Assembly (NCBI RefSeq): GCF_014643695.1
Contig: NZ_BMJY01000009.1
Span: 228 to 64,227, forward strand
Length of the DNA stretch: 64,000 bases
Direction of reading: 5' to 3'
Source: Microbacterium album
Lineage (GTDB): Bacteria; Actinomycetota; Actinomycetes; Actinomycetales; Microbacteriaceae
The translations under genes were made by a program, and so were the position numbers. Below, in pieces: positions 37,535 through 46,344 of this stretch (its first letter is position 1; every line of letters begins with the position of its first letter). Under the pieces are notes generated by a model. That model was not told where the DNA came from. It saw only the letters and a program-made list of their open reading frames with translations, and did not search any database.

Positions 37535-38839
37535 TCAGAACCGCACGTCGGGGCGGGGAAGGCCGAGCTGATCGCGCAGCGTCGGACCGGCGTACTCGCT
37601 GCGGAACAGGCCGCGGCTCTGCAGCTCCGGAACGAGCTTGGTGCAGATGCGCTCGAACCCGTCGGGGTTGTACGGCGAGTTGAGGTTGAACCCGTCACAT
37701 GCCGGGGTCTCGAACCACTCCTGCATCCGGTCGGCGATCGTCGCGGGGGTGCCGGCGATCCACTGATGCCCGGTCGAGCGGGCGCGGTCGAAGATCAGCT
37801 CACGCAGCGTCAGGCCCTGCTCCACCGACTTCCGCCGGTAGATGCCCTGACGGCTCGAGAGCTTGCCGATGCCGTCGAAGCGCTCGACCGGCACGGGCTC
37901 GTCGAGCTCGAGGTCGGACAGGTCCACGCCGAGGTCGCCCGCGATCTGGGTGCGCCCCTGTTCGACGTCGAGGAAGGAGCTGAGCTCCGCGGCGATCTCG
38001 TCCGCTTCGGCCTGGGTGTCGGCGACCACCGGAACGATGCCGGGGAGGACCTTCACCTGGTCGGGGTTGCGGCCCGCGTCCGCGATCATCTTCTTCACCG
38101 ACGCATAGAACTCCACGGCCTGCCGGTAGTCGGGCTGTGCCGTGTAGATCGCGTCGGCGACGGCCGTGCCGAGCGCCATCCCGGGCCCGGACGAGCCGGC
38201 CTGGACGAGGACCGGACGCCCCTGCGGCGATCGGGGCATGTTGAGCGGTCCCTCGACCTGGAAGAACTCGCCCTCGAAATCGATCCTCCGCAGCTTCGCG
38301 GTGTCGAGCCAGGCGCCGCTGGCGCGGTCGACGACGACCGCGTCATCCGACCAGCTGTCCCACAGCTGGCGCACGACGGACACGAACTCGGCCGCCCGGC
38401 GGTAGCGCAGCTCGGGGTCGGGGGCCGCCGGGATGCCGAAGTTGCGATAGCCGTCCGCCGACGTCACGATGTTCCATCCGGCGCGCCCGCCCGAGAGGTG
38501 GTCGAGCGACGCCAGCAGTCGCGCGGCGTTGTACGGCTCGTACATCGACGTGGACAGCGTGCCGATGAGGCCGATGTTCTCCGTCCGTGCCGCCAATGCC
38601 GCGAGCGTGGTCATGGGCTCGAAGAACCCGTTCATCATCGTGTCGCCGCGCATCGTGGCCGTCGCATGGACGATGTCCCCGAAGAACAGCGCGTCGAGCT
38701 TCGCGGCCTCGGCGGTGCGCGCGATGTCGGTGAGGAAGTCCAGACCCGGCACCTCCTCGGCGCGGCTGCCGGGACGGCGCCAGCTGTTGCGGTGATAGCC
38801 CAGCGGCATGACGAACGTCGTCAACGCCATCTGTCTCAT
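37535..38839 (-). CDS. NtaA/SnaA/SoxA-family flavin monooxygenase
   Basis: 434 residues of the luciferase-like NtaA family (LALFFGD-type barrel, SGGRAGWNIVTSADGYRNFG). Known members use FMNH2 to cleave C-N or C-S bonds in compounds such as nitrilotriacetate or dibenzothiophene sulfone. AAGGAG lies six bases before ATG 38839. Between an importer and a CocE-type hydrolase, it is probably the oxygenase step of a pathway for the imported compound. No reductase is seen nearby. Confidence 0.85.
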   Translation of the reverse strand: MRQMALTTFVMPLGYHRNSWRRPGSRAEEVPGLDFLTDIARTAEAAKLDALFFGDIVHATATMRGDTMMNGFFEPMTTLAALAARTENIGLIGTLSTSMYEPYNAARLLASLDHLSGGRAGWNIVTSADGYRNFGIPAAPDPELRYRRAAEFVSVVRQLWDSWSDDAVVVDRASGAWLDTAKLRRIDFEGEFFQVEGPLNMPRSPQGRPVLVQAGSSGPGMALGTAVADAIYTAQPDYRQAVEFYASVKKMIADAGRNPDQVKVLPGIVPVVADTQAEADEIAAELSSFLDVEQGRTQIAGDLGVDLSDLELDEPVPVERFDGIGKLSSRQGIYRRKSVEQGLTLRELIFDRARSTGHQWIAGTPATIADRMQEWFETPACDGFNLNSPYNPDGFERICTKLVPELQSRGLFRSEYAGPTLRDQLGLPRPDVRF

Positions 38840-38873
38840 GTCGTACTCCTTCGTTGCTTCGTGCGGATGCGCG

Positions 38874-40700
38874 CTATCGGCGCGAGCCCTTGAGCGCGGC
38901 GCGGCTGGTCGCGAGCGTCTGGGTGGCGCTGGCCTCCACGGGGGTCGACGGGGTCGGCCCGAGCGTGGGGACGGGCGGCTCGGCGCCGCGCGGCGGGAGC
39001 GCGAGGCGCCGGATGACGAGCCGCAGGAGGGTCGCCAGCAGATACAGCGCGGCGAACCCGAGGATGAGCAGCACGAACGCCGCCGCGGCGACCGGTGCCC
39101 GGCCCTCGGTGTACAGCTTGTAGACCTCGACCGAGAGGAACGTCGCCTGCGGCCCCGCGAGCAGCAGCGGCGCCGAGAGCGTGCCGCAGATGATGACGAA
39201 GCACAGGACCCACCCGCTGACGAAGCTCGGCAGGATGAGGCGCCCGACGATCATGAACAGTCCCTTGGCCTTGGACGCGCCGCTGGTCCACGCCGCCTCC
39301 TCGAGGGAGCGAGGGACCTGCGCCATCGCGCCTCGCGTGGCCTGGCTCGCGATGGGCATCGTGATGATGAACAGCGCGAACATCAGGATGATCGGCGTCC
39401 CGTAGAACTGGTGGAGGAACGGCAGCCCGAGGAAGAGCCACAGCACGCCCAGCGCGAGCACGAGCCCCGGCATGGCGAGGCCGATCCACTGGCTGAACTC
39501 GATGATGCGCGCCATCGGGCCGGCCCGGAAGCGCGCCGTCCAGGTGAGGATCATCGAGGCGGTCACCGCCAGGAGCCCGCCGATCGCGGCGATCGCGGCG
39601 GTGTTGCCGTACGCCTCGATCATGCGGCTGTCGCCGAGGACCGCCTCATAGTTGCGCAGCGAATACCCGCTCGTCGCACCCAGGAAGGGCGAGAGCGAGA
39701 CCATGACGAGCTGGATGCTCGGCAGCACCGTCGCGAGGAGGGCGTAGATCACGATGAGGCCGCTGAACAGCCACTTCCACTTGCCGACGTCGCGCAGGAG
39801 ACCCCGGGCCTCCTTGCCGCCGACCGTCGTGAAGGAGCGCCGGCCGAGGATCCTGATCTGCACGAGCACCAGCGCGAACAGGATGATCATCAGCAGGATC
39901 GACAGCGTGCTCGCGTGGGCGTACTGGGGGCCGGTGGACTGCGACAGGTACGCGTAGATCTCGGTCGGGATGACGTAGATGTTGGCTGGTACGCCGAGGA
40001 TCTGCGCGACGTCGAACGACTCCAGGAAGAGGATGAACACGAGGATCATCACGCCCGAGATCGCCGGCAGCAGCACGGGCAGCTGAATCTGGAAGAAGGC
40101 GCGCGTCGGGCTCGCACCGCTCATACGAGCCGCCTCGTCGAGCGAGTTGTCCATCGCGAGGAACGGTCCCAGCAACAGGAAGAACTGCAGCGCGACGAGC
40201 CGGATGGCCGAGGCGAACACCACGCCCCACCACGACTCCATGTTCACCACGCGCGCGGCCTCGCCGAACAGGGCCGCCAGGCCCTCGTTGATCAGGCCGA
40301 TCCGCGGGTTGCCGAGGAGGCCCCACGAGATGGCGAAGAACAGACCCGGCGTCGCGACGACGATGCCCATGATGACCGGGATCAGCGTGCGCAGCGGGGT
40401 GCGGGTGCGCGTGTACACCGCCGCGAACGTCGCCGCGACCAGCGTCGAGACGAGGACCGTCACCAGGCCCATGCCCACGGTCGTCCACACCACGTCCCAC
40501 GTCCGCGGGCGAGTGAGGACCGAGAGGAATGACTCGGTCGTCCAGTCCGTCTGGCCCACGGCTGCGGTGCGGAACGCGCCGCGGATGACCATCACCGCGG
40601 GTGCGACGAAGCACACCACGCACACGATCACTGCGGTGATCTGCGGGTTCGTGACGACCGCGCGGATCCGGTTCCGGCTGCGGACGAGGGTGTCGCTCAT
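38874..40700 (-). CDS. ABC permease with two fused membrane domains (FbpB-like)
   Basis: 608 residues holding two permease units, each with about six helices and its own EAA loop (LDEAARMSGASPTRAFF near 187 and LEEAAWTSGASKAKGL near 465). Resembles FbpB-type permeases for iron, phosphonate or organic ligands. Start overlaps the stop of the NTF2-like gene (ATGA). Works with the binding protein at 41292 and probably the ATPase at 46345. Confidence 0.87.
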   Translation of the reverse strand: MSDTLVRSRNRIRAVVTNPQITAVIVCVVCFVAPAVMVIRGAFRTAAVGQTDWTTESFLSVLTRPRTWDVVWTTVGMGLVTVLVSTLVAATFAAVYTRTRTPLRTLIPVIMGIVVATPGLFFAISWGLLGNPRIGLINEGLAALFGEAARVVNMESWWGVVFASAIRLVALQFFLLLGPFLAMDNSLDEAARMSGASPTRAFFQIQLPVLLPAISGVMILVFILFLESFDVAQILGVPANIYVIPTEIYAYLSQSTGPQYAHASTLSILLMIILFALVLVQIRILGRRSFTTVGGKEARGLLRDVGKWKWLFSGLIVIYALLATVLPSIQLVMVSLSPFLGATSGYSLRNYEAVLGDSRMIEAYGNTAAIAAIGGLLAVTASMILTWTARFRAGPMARIIEFSQWIGLAMPGLVLALGVLWLFLGLPFLHQFYGTPIILMFALFIITMPIASQATRGAMAQVPRSLEEAAWTSGASKAKGLFMIVGRLILPSFVSGWVLCFVIICGTLSAPLLLAGPQATFLSVEVYKLYTEGRAPVAAAAFVLLILGFAALYLLATLLRLVIRRLALPPRGAEPPVPTLGPTPSTPVEASATQTLATSRAALKGSRR

Positions 40701-41233
40701 GATCGGCCGTAGCCGCCCCCCACGACGCGGTTCTGCTCGGACGCGGCGGCGAGCTCGTCGTCGTGGTCGGGCGCGTGGACGCGGAACCACAGCTTCGAGA
40801 TCTTCCACTCGCCGTCGACCCGGCGGTACTCGGCGTCGTACTGCCCCTCGGACCACGGCCCCCAGATGCGCATGACGCCCAGCGCGGTCTTGAAGTCGGC
40901 CTGCAGCCGGTGCCACGTCCAGATCGCGTGGGCGGTGTCGCCGTCGACCGTGATGTTCGGGGAGGAGAGGATGTACCCGTCCTTGGAGTGGACGACCGGC
41001 AGCAGTTCCTCGGCGAACATCCCGTCGATCGCCTCCCGTCCCACGTGCACGCCGTGGTGACGGATGTCGCAGATCGCGTCCTCGGTGTAAGCCGCGGCGA
41101 CGGCGCTCCAGTTGCGCGCGGCGAGGTTGCGGACGTAATCGTTGTGGAGCTTCGTGATCGCCTGGATCGACTCGAGCCGGTCGATGCGCTCGAGGAGCTC
41201 CGCGATCTGAGCCTCGGTGTTCTGGGTGGTCAT
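40697..41233 (-). CDS. NTF2-like (SnoaL-type) protein
   Basis: 178 residues. After a predicted coiled helix (IAELLERIDRLESIQAI) comes a single SnoaL_4-like domain: LHNDYVRNLAARNWSAV, then IWGPWSEGQYDAEYRRVDGEW. Such folds are small hydrolases, dehydratases or isomerases. In this operon it probably acts on the imported compound or a breakdown product. Confidence 0.75.
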   Translation of the reverse strand: MTTQNTEAQIAELLERIDRLESIQAITKLHNDYVRNLAARNWSAVAAAYTEDAICDIRHHGVHVGREAIDGMFAEELLPVVHSKDGYILSSPNITVDGDTAHAIWTWHRLQADFKTALGVMRIWGPWSEGQYDAEYRRVDGEWKISKLWFRVHAPDHDDELAAASEQNRVVGGGYGRS

Positions 41234-41254
41234 TTCTGTCGCTTTCAGATGTGG

Positions 41255-41282
41255 GGAGGGGCGGCCACGACGCCGCCCCTCC
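41255..41282. terminator. Intercistronic hairpin after binding-protein gene
   Basis: GGAGGGGCGGC and GCCGCCCCTCC form a perfect 11-bp stem with a 6-nt loop, between the binding-protein stop (41292) and the next gene start (41233). Hairpins in this place often raise the amount of binding protein by protecting its message end or halting part of transcription (known from other ABC operons). Confidence 0.6.
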
Positions 41283-41291
41283 GGTTTGTTG

Positions 41292-42428
41292 TTATTCCGT
41301 GAAGATCGACTGGAACATCGGGGTGTACTCCGCCATCGCCGGGCGCAGCACCTCCTGCGGCTCGAGCGTCACGAAGTCGACGTCCTCCAGCGCGGGCCAC
41401 CCGTACGGCGAGGTGAGCGACGGGTCCTGGTTCGTCGGGAAGTTCCCCGACTTCAGCGCCTGCTCCTGCGCGTCGACCGTGTGCAGGTAGTTGAGGAACA
41501 CCTTCGCGGCCGCCTCGGCGGGAGCGCCGTTGGCGAGCATCCACTTCTCGGTCGCGATGACGTTGCCCTCCTCGAGGAAGTGCACCTCCACGGGCGCGCC
41601 CTGGTTCGCGGCGTTGATGATGGAGGTCGTCGCCGACAGCGGCTGCAGCGGGAACTCGCCCGAGGAGATGCCCTGCAGCGCGAGCTGGTCCGTCGCCACG
41701 ATCTTGGTGTTGGCGCCGATAGCGCGCAGGTCGTCCTCGGTGAGCATTCCCGCGTTCACGAGCTGCGTGAGCGTGGTCATGGTGCCACCCGGCGTCCCGG
41801 GGTTCATGAACGTCAGCTTGTCGTTCCACTCGGACCCGCCCAGCTCCGCCCACGTCGCGGGAAGGTCCGCCTCGTCGAGCAGCTCGGTGTTGTACGACAT
41901 GTTGAACATGAGGGTCCACGGCGAGTAGTACATGTGCTCGCCGTCGGTGAGCTGGGTCGGGTCGACACGGCCCTCGAGCGCGGGGTTGACCTCCCACACG
42001 GCGAGCTCGTAGGGCTGCACGAAGCCCTGCTCGGCGTAGCGGTCGCCGTTGGGGTTGGAGATGACGGAGGCGACGTGACGGCCCGTCTCGTTCTCCGCCT
42101 CCAGGAGCGACTGCAGCTCGGCGCCGTAGTAGCTGCCGGTGCTGACGGTCAGCCCGGGGAAGCGGGCCTCGAAGCCTTCGTAGATCGCGACGAACTCGTC
42201 GTGGTGCCCCGCGTAGATCATCACGTCCGTCTGGCCGGACTCGATGGCCTCGTCGTACAGGGCCGTGAGCTCCTCCTCGACCTCGGCCGAGAGCCCGAGA
42301 CCCTCGAAGTCGGGGCCCGAGCCGGCAGCCGCTCCGCCCCCGCCGTCCGAGGAGCAGCCGGTGAGCACGAGGGCCGGGATCGCGGCGCCGGCGATCGCGA
42401 TCGGCAGGATTCGCTTGGTCAACTTCAT
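41292..42428 (-). CDS. ABC substrate-binding lipoprotein
   Basis: 378 residues. Signal peptide with lipobox LVLTGC, then a Ser/Gly/Ala linker and a family-1/6 binding fold (VMIYAGHHDEFVAIYEGFEARF, similar to iron and polyamine binders). First gene of the minus-strand operon, and strongly placed for high expression by the hairpin downstream. The ligand is unknown; the enzymes nearby suggest an organic one. Confidence 0.87.
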   Translation of the reverse strand: MKLTKRILPIAIAGAAIPALVLTGCSSDGGGGAAAGSGPDFEGLGLSAEVEEELTALYDEAIESGQTDVMIYAGHHDEFVAIYEGFEARFPGLTVSTGSYYGAELQSLLEAENETGRHVASVISNPNGDRYAEQGFVQPYELAVWEVNPALEGRVDPTQLTDGEHMYYSPWTLMFNMSYNTELLDEADLPATWAELGGSEWNDKLTFMNPGTPGGTMTTLTQLVNAGMLTEDDLRAIGANTKIVATDQLALQGISSGEFPLQPLSATTSIINAANQGAPVEVHFLEEGNVIATEKWMLANGAPAEAAAKVFLNYLHTVDAQEQALKSGNFPTNQDPSLTSPYGWPALEDVDFVTLEPQEVLRPAMAEYTPMFQSIFTE

Positions 42429-42519
42429 CGTTGGTCACTCCTGTCTGCGCCGCGTGCATCCTTGAAACGCGACGGGGATGGCTGTGTTCAGGTGGAAGCG
42501 AGACTAGGGTTTCGTACCG

Positions 42520-42540
42520 GATTCAGTCAACTCCTGAATC
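42520..42540. promoter_or_regulatory. Operator over the minus-strand -35 box
   Basis: GATTCAG (42520-42526) and CTGAATC (42534-42540) form perfect 7-bp arms with a 7-bp spacer. On the minus strand TTGACT, a good -35, lies inside this dyad, with TAGTCT 18 bases on as a poor -10. A protein bound here would block the importer operon. The MarR regulator at 45698 is the obvious candidate (inference). Confidence 0.55.
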
Positions 42541-42608
42541 AGATTGGCGGGCGTGTCGTCGAGCTATCCGCAATAAATCGCGGTTCGGTCTCTGACATGG
42601 GGACACAG

Positions 42609-42659
42609 TGTGAACCATCCGATTCACAACTTTACTAGTTGCGGGATTCCGGCTACAGT
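42609..42659 (+). promoter_or_regulatory. Dyads and promoter for GMC operon
   Basis: TGTGAA (42609-42614)/TTCACA (42623-42628) and the overlapping CAACT (42627-42631)/AGTTG (42637-42641) are inverted repeats. TTTACT (42631-42636) and TACAGT (42654-42659), 17 bases apart, could be the -35 and -10 of the plus-strand operon, so the second dyad overlaps the -35. Confidence 0.45.
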
Positions 42660-42712
42660 GCTGCTCACGGTCGGCGCGCAGGTGCGCCGGCAACAGCAGG
42701 GAGCCAACAAAG

Positions 42713-44236
42713 ATGTGGGACCTCATCGTCGTCGGAGGCGGGTCGGCGGGAGCCGTCGTCGCCAGCCGACTCAGCGAACAGCCCGACCGCCGCGTCCTGC
42801 TGCTCGAGGCGGGGCTCGACTACGTCGGCCGGGACACGCCGCACGAGTTCCGCGATCGCACGCGCGGGCTCGGCATGCAGCTGGCCACACCGCCGACCAT
42901 GCGCAGCCCGCACTTCTACTTCCAGGGCGTCACGGCGCGCCGCGGCGAGGGGCACGAGGTCTTCGGTTATCGCCGCGGACGGGGCCTCGGGGGCTCCTCC
43001 ACGGTCAACGGGCTGTACGCCATCCGCGGCGTGCCGGACGACTTCGCACACTGGGAGGCCCTCGGGGCCGACGGCTGGGGGCCCGAGCAGATGCTCGAGA
43101 GCTACATCGCGATCGAGGACGAGCACGACTTCCCGGAGGCGCCGTGGCACGGGGCCGGCGGCCCCTTCCCCGTCTACCGGGAGCCCGAGTCCGGCTGGGG
43201 CGGCATCGATCGCGCCCTGCGCGACGCCGCGCTCGACGCCGGGTACGCGTGGGCACCCGACCACAACGATCCGGCGAGCACGGGCGTCTCCCCGTTCGCG
43301 ATGCACATCCGCGACGGCCTGCGCGTGTCGACCAACCACGCGTGGCTCGACCCCGCGCGGGGGCGCGCCAACCTCGAGATCCGCGGGGACGCGCACGTCG
43401 ACCGGGTGCTCATCGAGGGCGAGCGCGCCGTCGGCGTCGTCGACGCGGACGGCACCGAGTACCGCCTCTCGCCCCGAGGCGAGGTGGTGCTGTGCGCCGG
43501 AGCGGCCCACTCCCCCGCCATGCTGTGGCGATCCGGGATCGGGCCCCGCGAGGATCTCGCCCGGATCGGCGTGGACACGATCGTCGACGCCCCCGTCGGC
43601 GTCGGCGCACAGGACCACGCCGTGGTCTTCGCCGAGATCACGGTCCCCGAGAGCGAGCAGCGCAGCGTGGGCAATCGCCCCACGAACATCATCGTGCGCT
43701 ACTCCTCGGGCATGGCCGGGGCACGCGAGAACGACATGATGCTGCTGGCGACGAACCACAACTACTGGTTCGGCCAGCCCACCGCGGGGGTCGCGATCTC
43801 GATCGAGCAGCCGCTCTCGACGGGTTACATGACCCTCGCGTCCGCGGATCCCCGCGTCGATCCGCACTTCGAGCTGAGGATGCTGTCGGACGACCGCGAC
43901 CTGGACCGCATCCGCGATGGCGTCGAGCGCACGCTCGCGCTGATGGAGCACGACGCGTTCACGTCGCGGGCGACGGGGTCCGTGTCCGCCCCTCGCGACG
44001 ACGCCGCGCTGCGGGAGACCGTCAAGGACACCATGCACCTGACGTCGACCGTCCGAATGGGTGCCCCGGGCGATCGCGACGCCGTGCTCGACCCGGACCT
44101 GCGAGTCCAGGGCGTCGAGGGCCTGCGCGTCGTCGACGCGTCGGTGATGCCGACGGTCGCGTCCGCGAATACCCTGCTGACGGTGCTGGCGATCGCCGAC
44201 AGGTTCGTCCGGCGCAACCCCGAGATCGGACTGTAA
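42713..44236 (+). CDS. GMC-family FAD oxidoreductase
   Basis: 507 residues. N-terminal FAD Rossmann motif VVGGGSAGAVVASRL, GLGGSSTVNGL as the second GMC signature region, and the C-terminal MHLTSTVRMG with a likely active-site His, then TVASANTLLT. The family oxidises alcohols such as choline or polyethylene glycol to aldehydes. An aldehyde dehydrogenase follows by 10 bases, giving a likely alcohol-aldehyde-acid route. Confidence 0.87.
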   Translation: MWDLIVVGGGSAGAVVASRLSEQPDRRVLLLEAGLDYVGRDTPHEFRDRTRGLGMQLATPPTMRSPHFYFQGVTARRGEGHEVFGYRRGRGLGGSSTVNGLYAIRGVPDDFAHWEALGADGWGPEQMLESYIAIEDEHDFPEAPWHGAGGPFPVYREPESGWGGIDRALRDAALDAGYAWAPDHNDPASTGVSPFAMHIRDGLRVSTNHAWLDPARGRANLEIRGDAHVDRVLIEGERAVGVVDADGTEYRLSPRGEVVLCAGAAHSPAMLWRSGIGPREDLARIGVDTIVDAPVGVGAQDHAVVFAEITVPESEQRSVGNRPTNIIVRYSSGMAGARENDMMLLATNHNYWFGQPTAGVAISIEQPLSTGYMTLASADPRVDPHFELRMLSDDRDLDRIRDGVERTLALMEHDAFTSRATGSVSAPRDDAALRETVKDTMHLTSTVRMGAPGDRDAVLDPDLRVQGVEGLRVVDASVMPTVASANTLLTVLAIADRFVRRNPEIGL

Positions 44237-44246
44237 GGAGCACGCG

Positions 44247-45701
44247 ATGCACGACGACACCGCAGCCCGCGAGTGGTACGACCGCCTGCACGAGACGCTC
44301 GGCGCGCACGGCGTGACGGTGCCGGAGGACACGCCCCGGGCGCGCCGGGTGACCGTGCCCTGGCGCCGGGAGTGGGGATTCTGGCACCTGGACGCCACGC
44401 CCGAGCAGGCCGACGCCGCCGTCGCGGCGGCGCGCGAGGCGGGGAAGGCGTGGCGGGCCGACGAGGGTGCCCGCCGCGAGGCGCTGCGGGCGCTGGCCGA
44501 CGCGGTCGCCGCCAACTCCGAGGTGTTCACGCGACTGATCTCGTTCGAGAACGGCAAGCTCGCTCCCGCCGCGGCCATGGAGGTCGGTGCGTCCGTGGGC
44601 TCCCTCCGGTTGTTCGCCGATGCGGAGATCCCTGTCGAGGTGCTCCGCCGGACGGAGACCGAGACGCTGCGGCTCGTCCGCGAGCCGATCGGCGTGGTGG
44701 TCGCGATCACGCCGGCCAACATGCCGCTCCTCATGCTCGTCAACAAGGTCGCCACTGCGCTGCTGACGGGGAACACCGTCGTGGCGAAGCCCTCCCCCTA
44801 CACGCCCCTGTCGGCGTTGCTGCTCGGCGCTCTGGCGGCCCCGGTGCTTCCGCCGGGTGTGTTCCAGGTCGTCCCCGGGGACGCGGAGATCGGGCGCGCG
44901 CTCGTCGAGCACCCCGACACGGGCATGATCACGCTCACCGGATCGCGGGCCGCGGGCAAGGCCGTGATGGCTGCGGCCGCGGGCACGCTGAAGCGGGTCC
45001 AGCTCGAGCTCGGCGGAAACGACCCGGCCATCGTGCTGCCCGACGCCCCGCTGGACGAGGTGCTCCCCGAGATCTTCCGTTCGGCGTTCGCGTCGAGCGG
45101 CCAGGCCTGCGTCGCCACCAAGCGCGTCTACGTGCCGGCCGAGCGGGCCGAGGAGGTCACGGCGGCGCTCGTGCGGCTTGCCGACGCCGCGCGCGTCGGA
45201 ACGCCCTTCGACGCGGAGGCCACGCATCCCGCCCTGACGAACATCGACCAGTATCGCCGCGTCGCCGCGCTGATCGAGACCGTCGGCGCCGACGGCGGTC
45301 AGGTGCGCACGGGGGGCGTGGTCGACACCGACGAGGGGTTCTTCATCCGGCCGACGGTCGTCTCCGGGCTCGGTGACGGCGCGGAACTGGTCGACGAGGA
45401 GCAGTTCGGCCCCGTGCTGCCGGTCATCCGGTACGACGACGTCGACGCCGTGATCGACACGGTCAACTCCGGCCCCTACGGCCTGGGCGCCACCATCTGG
45501 ACCGCGGACGAGGCGGCAGCCGAGCCGCTTGCACGCCGGCTCGACGTCGGAATGGCGTGGATCAACCGCACGCCCCGCCCGGACCCGACGATCCCCTTCG
45601 GCGGCATGAAGGAGAGCGGCATCGGCCGCGAGGGCGGCAGCGCCGGCCTCGACGCGTTCTGCGAGCTCAAGGTGATCGGCGCCTCGGGAGGTGCGGCATG
45701 A
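44247..45701 (+). CDS. NAD(P)-dependent aldehyde dehydrogenase
   Basis: 484 residues. The general-base Glu is in LELGGND near 254 and the nucleophilic Cys in SSGQACVATKR near 288. The Rossmann region has ITPANMPLLM and VAKPSPYTP (Lys binds cofactor). Closest in style to succinate-semialdehyde-type dehydrogenases; the real substrate is probably the aldehyde made by the GMC enzyme. AAGGAG precedes the ATG. Confidence 0.88.
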   Translation: MHDDTAAREWYDRLHETLGAHGVTVPEDTPRARRVTVPWRREWGFWHLDATPEQADAAVAAAREAGKAWRADEGARREALRALADAVAANSEVFTRLISFENGKLAPAAAMEVGASVGSLRLFADAEIPVEVLRRTETETLRLVREPIGVVVAITPANMPLLMLVNKVATALLTGNTVVAKPSPYTPLSALLLGALAAPVLPPGVFQVVPGDAEIGRALVEHPDTGMITLTGSRAAGKAVMAAAAGTLKRVQLELGGNDPAIVLPDAPLDEVLPEIFRSAFASSGQACVATKRVYVPAERAEEVTAALVRLADAARVGTPFDAEATHPALTNIDQYRRVAALIETVGADGGQVRTGGVVDTDEGFFIRPTVVSGLGDGAELVDEEQFGPVLPVIRYDDVDAVIDTVNSGPYGLGATIWTADEAAAEPLARRLDVGMAWINRTPRPDPTIPFGGMKESGIGREGGSAGLDAFCELKVIGASGGAA

Positions 45702-46243
45702 GCACCGGTGTGGAGCGCATCACCGTCAACGGGTTCTCGGATTTCGTCGCCCTCGCCGAGGAGCGCGCGCGGACGGCGTTCGGCGGATCCGCGGAACGCC
45801 AGCACGCCGTGACCATCGGGTTGTTCATGCGCCGCGTGAACACGCTCATGGGCGTGGACGCGGAGCGGGAGATGGGATTGACCTGGACGGCGTTCCGCGT
45901 CGGCTTCGCGCTGTGGGTCGCCGGCCCTCAGGAGCCGCACCGCGTCGCGATGATGGCGTCGATGAGCCGCGCCGCCGTCTCCGCCGCACGCAAGGCCCTC
46001 GAAGCCCTCGGCTACGTCGCGACCGTGTCGAGCGAAGCGGACCTGCGCTCGGTCGTGATGTCGCTGACGCCCGAGGGCGCCTCCCACATCGAGGGCGTCT
46101 ACCGACGACACCTCGAGCTCACCGAGGAGTGGCTCTCGCCGTTGTCCGACCCCGAGAAGCTCATCCTGATGGGCCTGCTGGGCAAGATCATGTCCAGTCC
46201 GCGCGCGAGCGAGTACGGCCCGGGCCGGGTCGTCAACACGTGA
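45698..46243 (+). CDS. MarR-family regulator
   Basis: 181 residues with a winged helix (LTWTAFRVGFALWVAGP, then MMASMSRAAVSAARKALEALGYV as recognition helix and VATVSSEADLRSVVMSLTPEG as wing). ATG overlaps the dehydrogenase stop (ATGA) with GGGAGG upstream. Probably represses its own operon and the divergent importer operon; ligands are usually small aromatic or related compounds. Confidence 0.85.
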   Translation: MSTGVERITVNGFSDFVALAEERARTAFGGSAERQHAVTIGLFMRRVNTLMGVDAEREMGLTWTAFRVGFALWVAGPQEPHRVAMMASMSRAAVSAARKALEALGYVATVSSEADLRSVVMSLTPEGASHIEGVYRRHLELTEEWLSPLSDPEKLILMGLLGKIMSSPRASEYGPGRVVNT

Positions 46244-46256
46244 TCCCGGGGAAGCG

Positions 46257-46313
46257 ATGAACTTCACGCAGGCAGCCAAGAGCATGATCGACCAGCAGGG
46301 CGGCGCACTGTAG
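46257..46313 (+). CDS. 18-codon ORF
   Basis: ATG at 46257 with GGGGAAG just before it and TAG at 46311-46313; the peptide is MNFTQAAKSMIDQQGGAL. It lies between the marR and ATPase genes, 31 bases before the latter. It may be a leader peptide or only chance; nothing similar is recognised. Confidence 0.25.
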   Translation: MNFTQAAKSMIDQQGGAL

Positions 46314-46344
46314 CGCCCGGCCCTCCCATCGGAAAGGAACTCGC

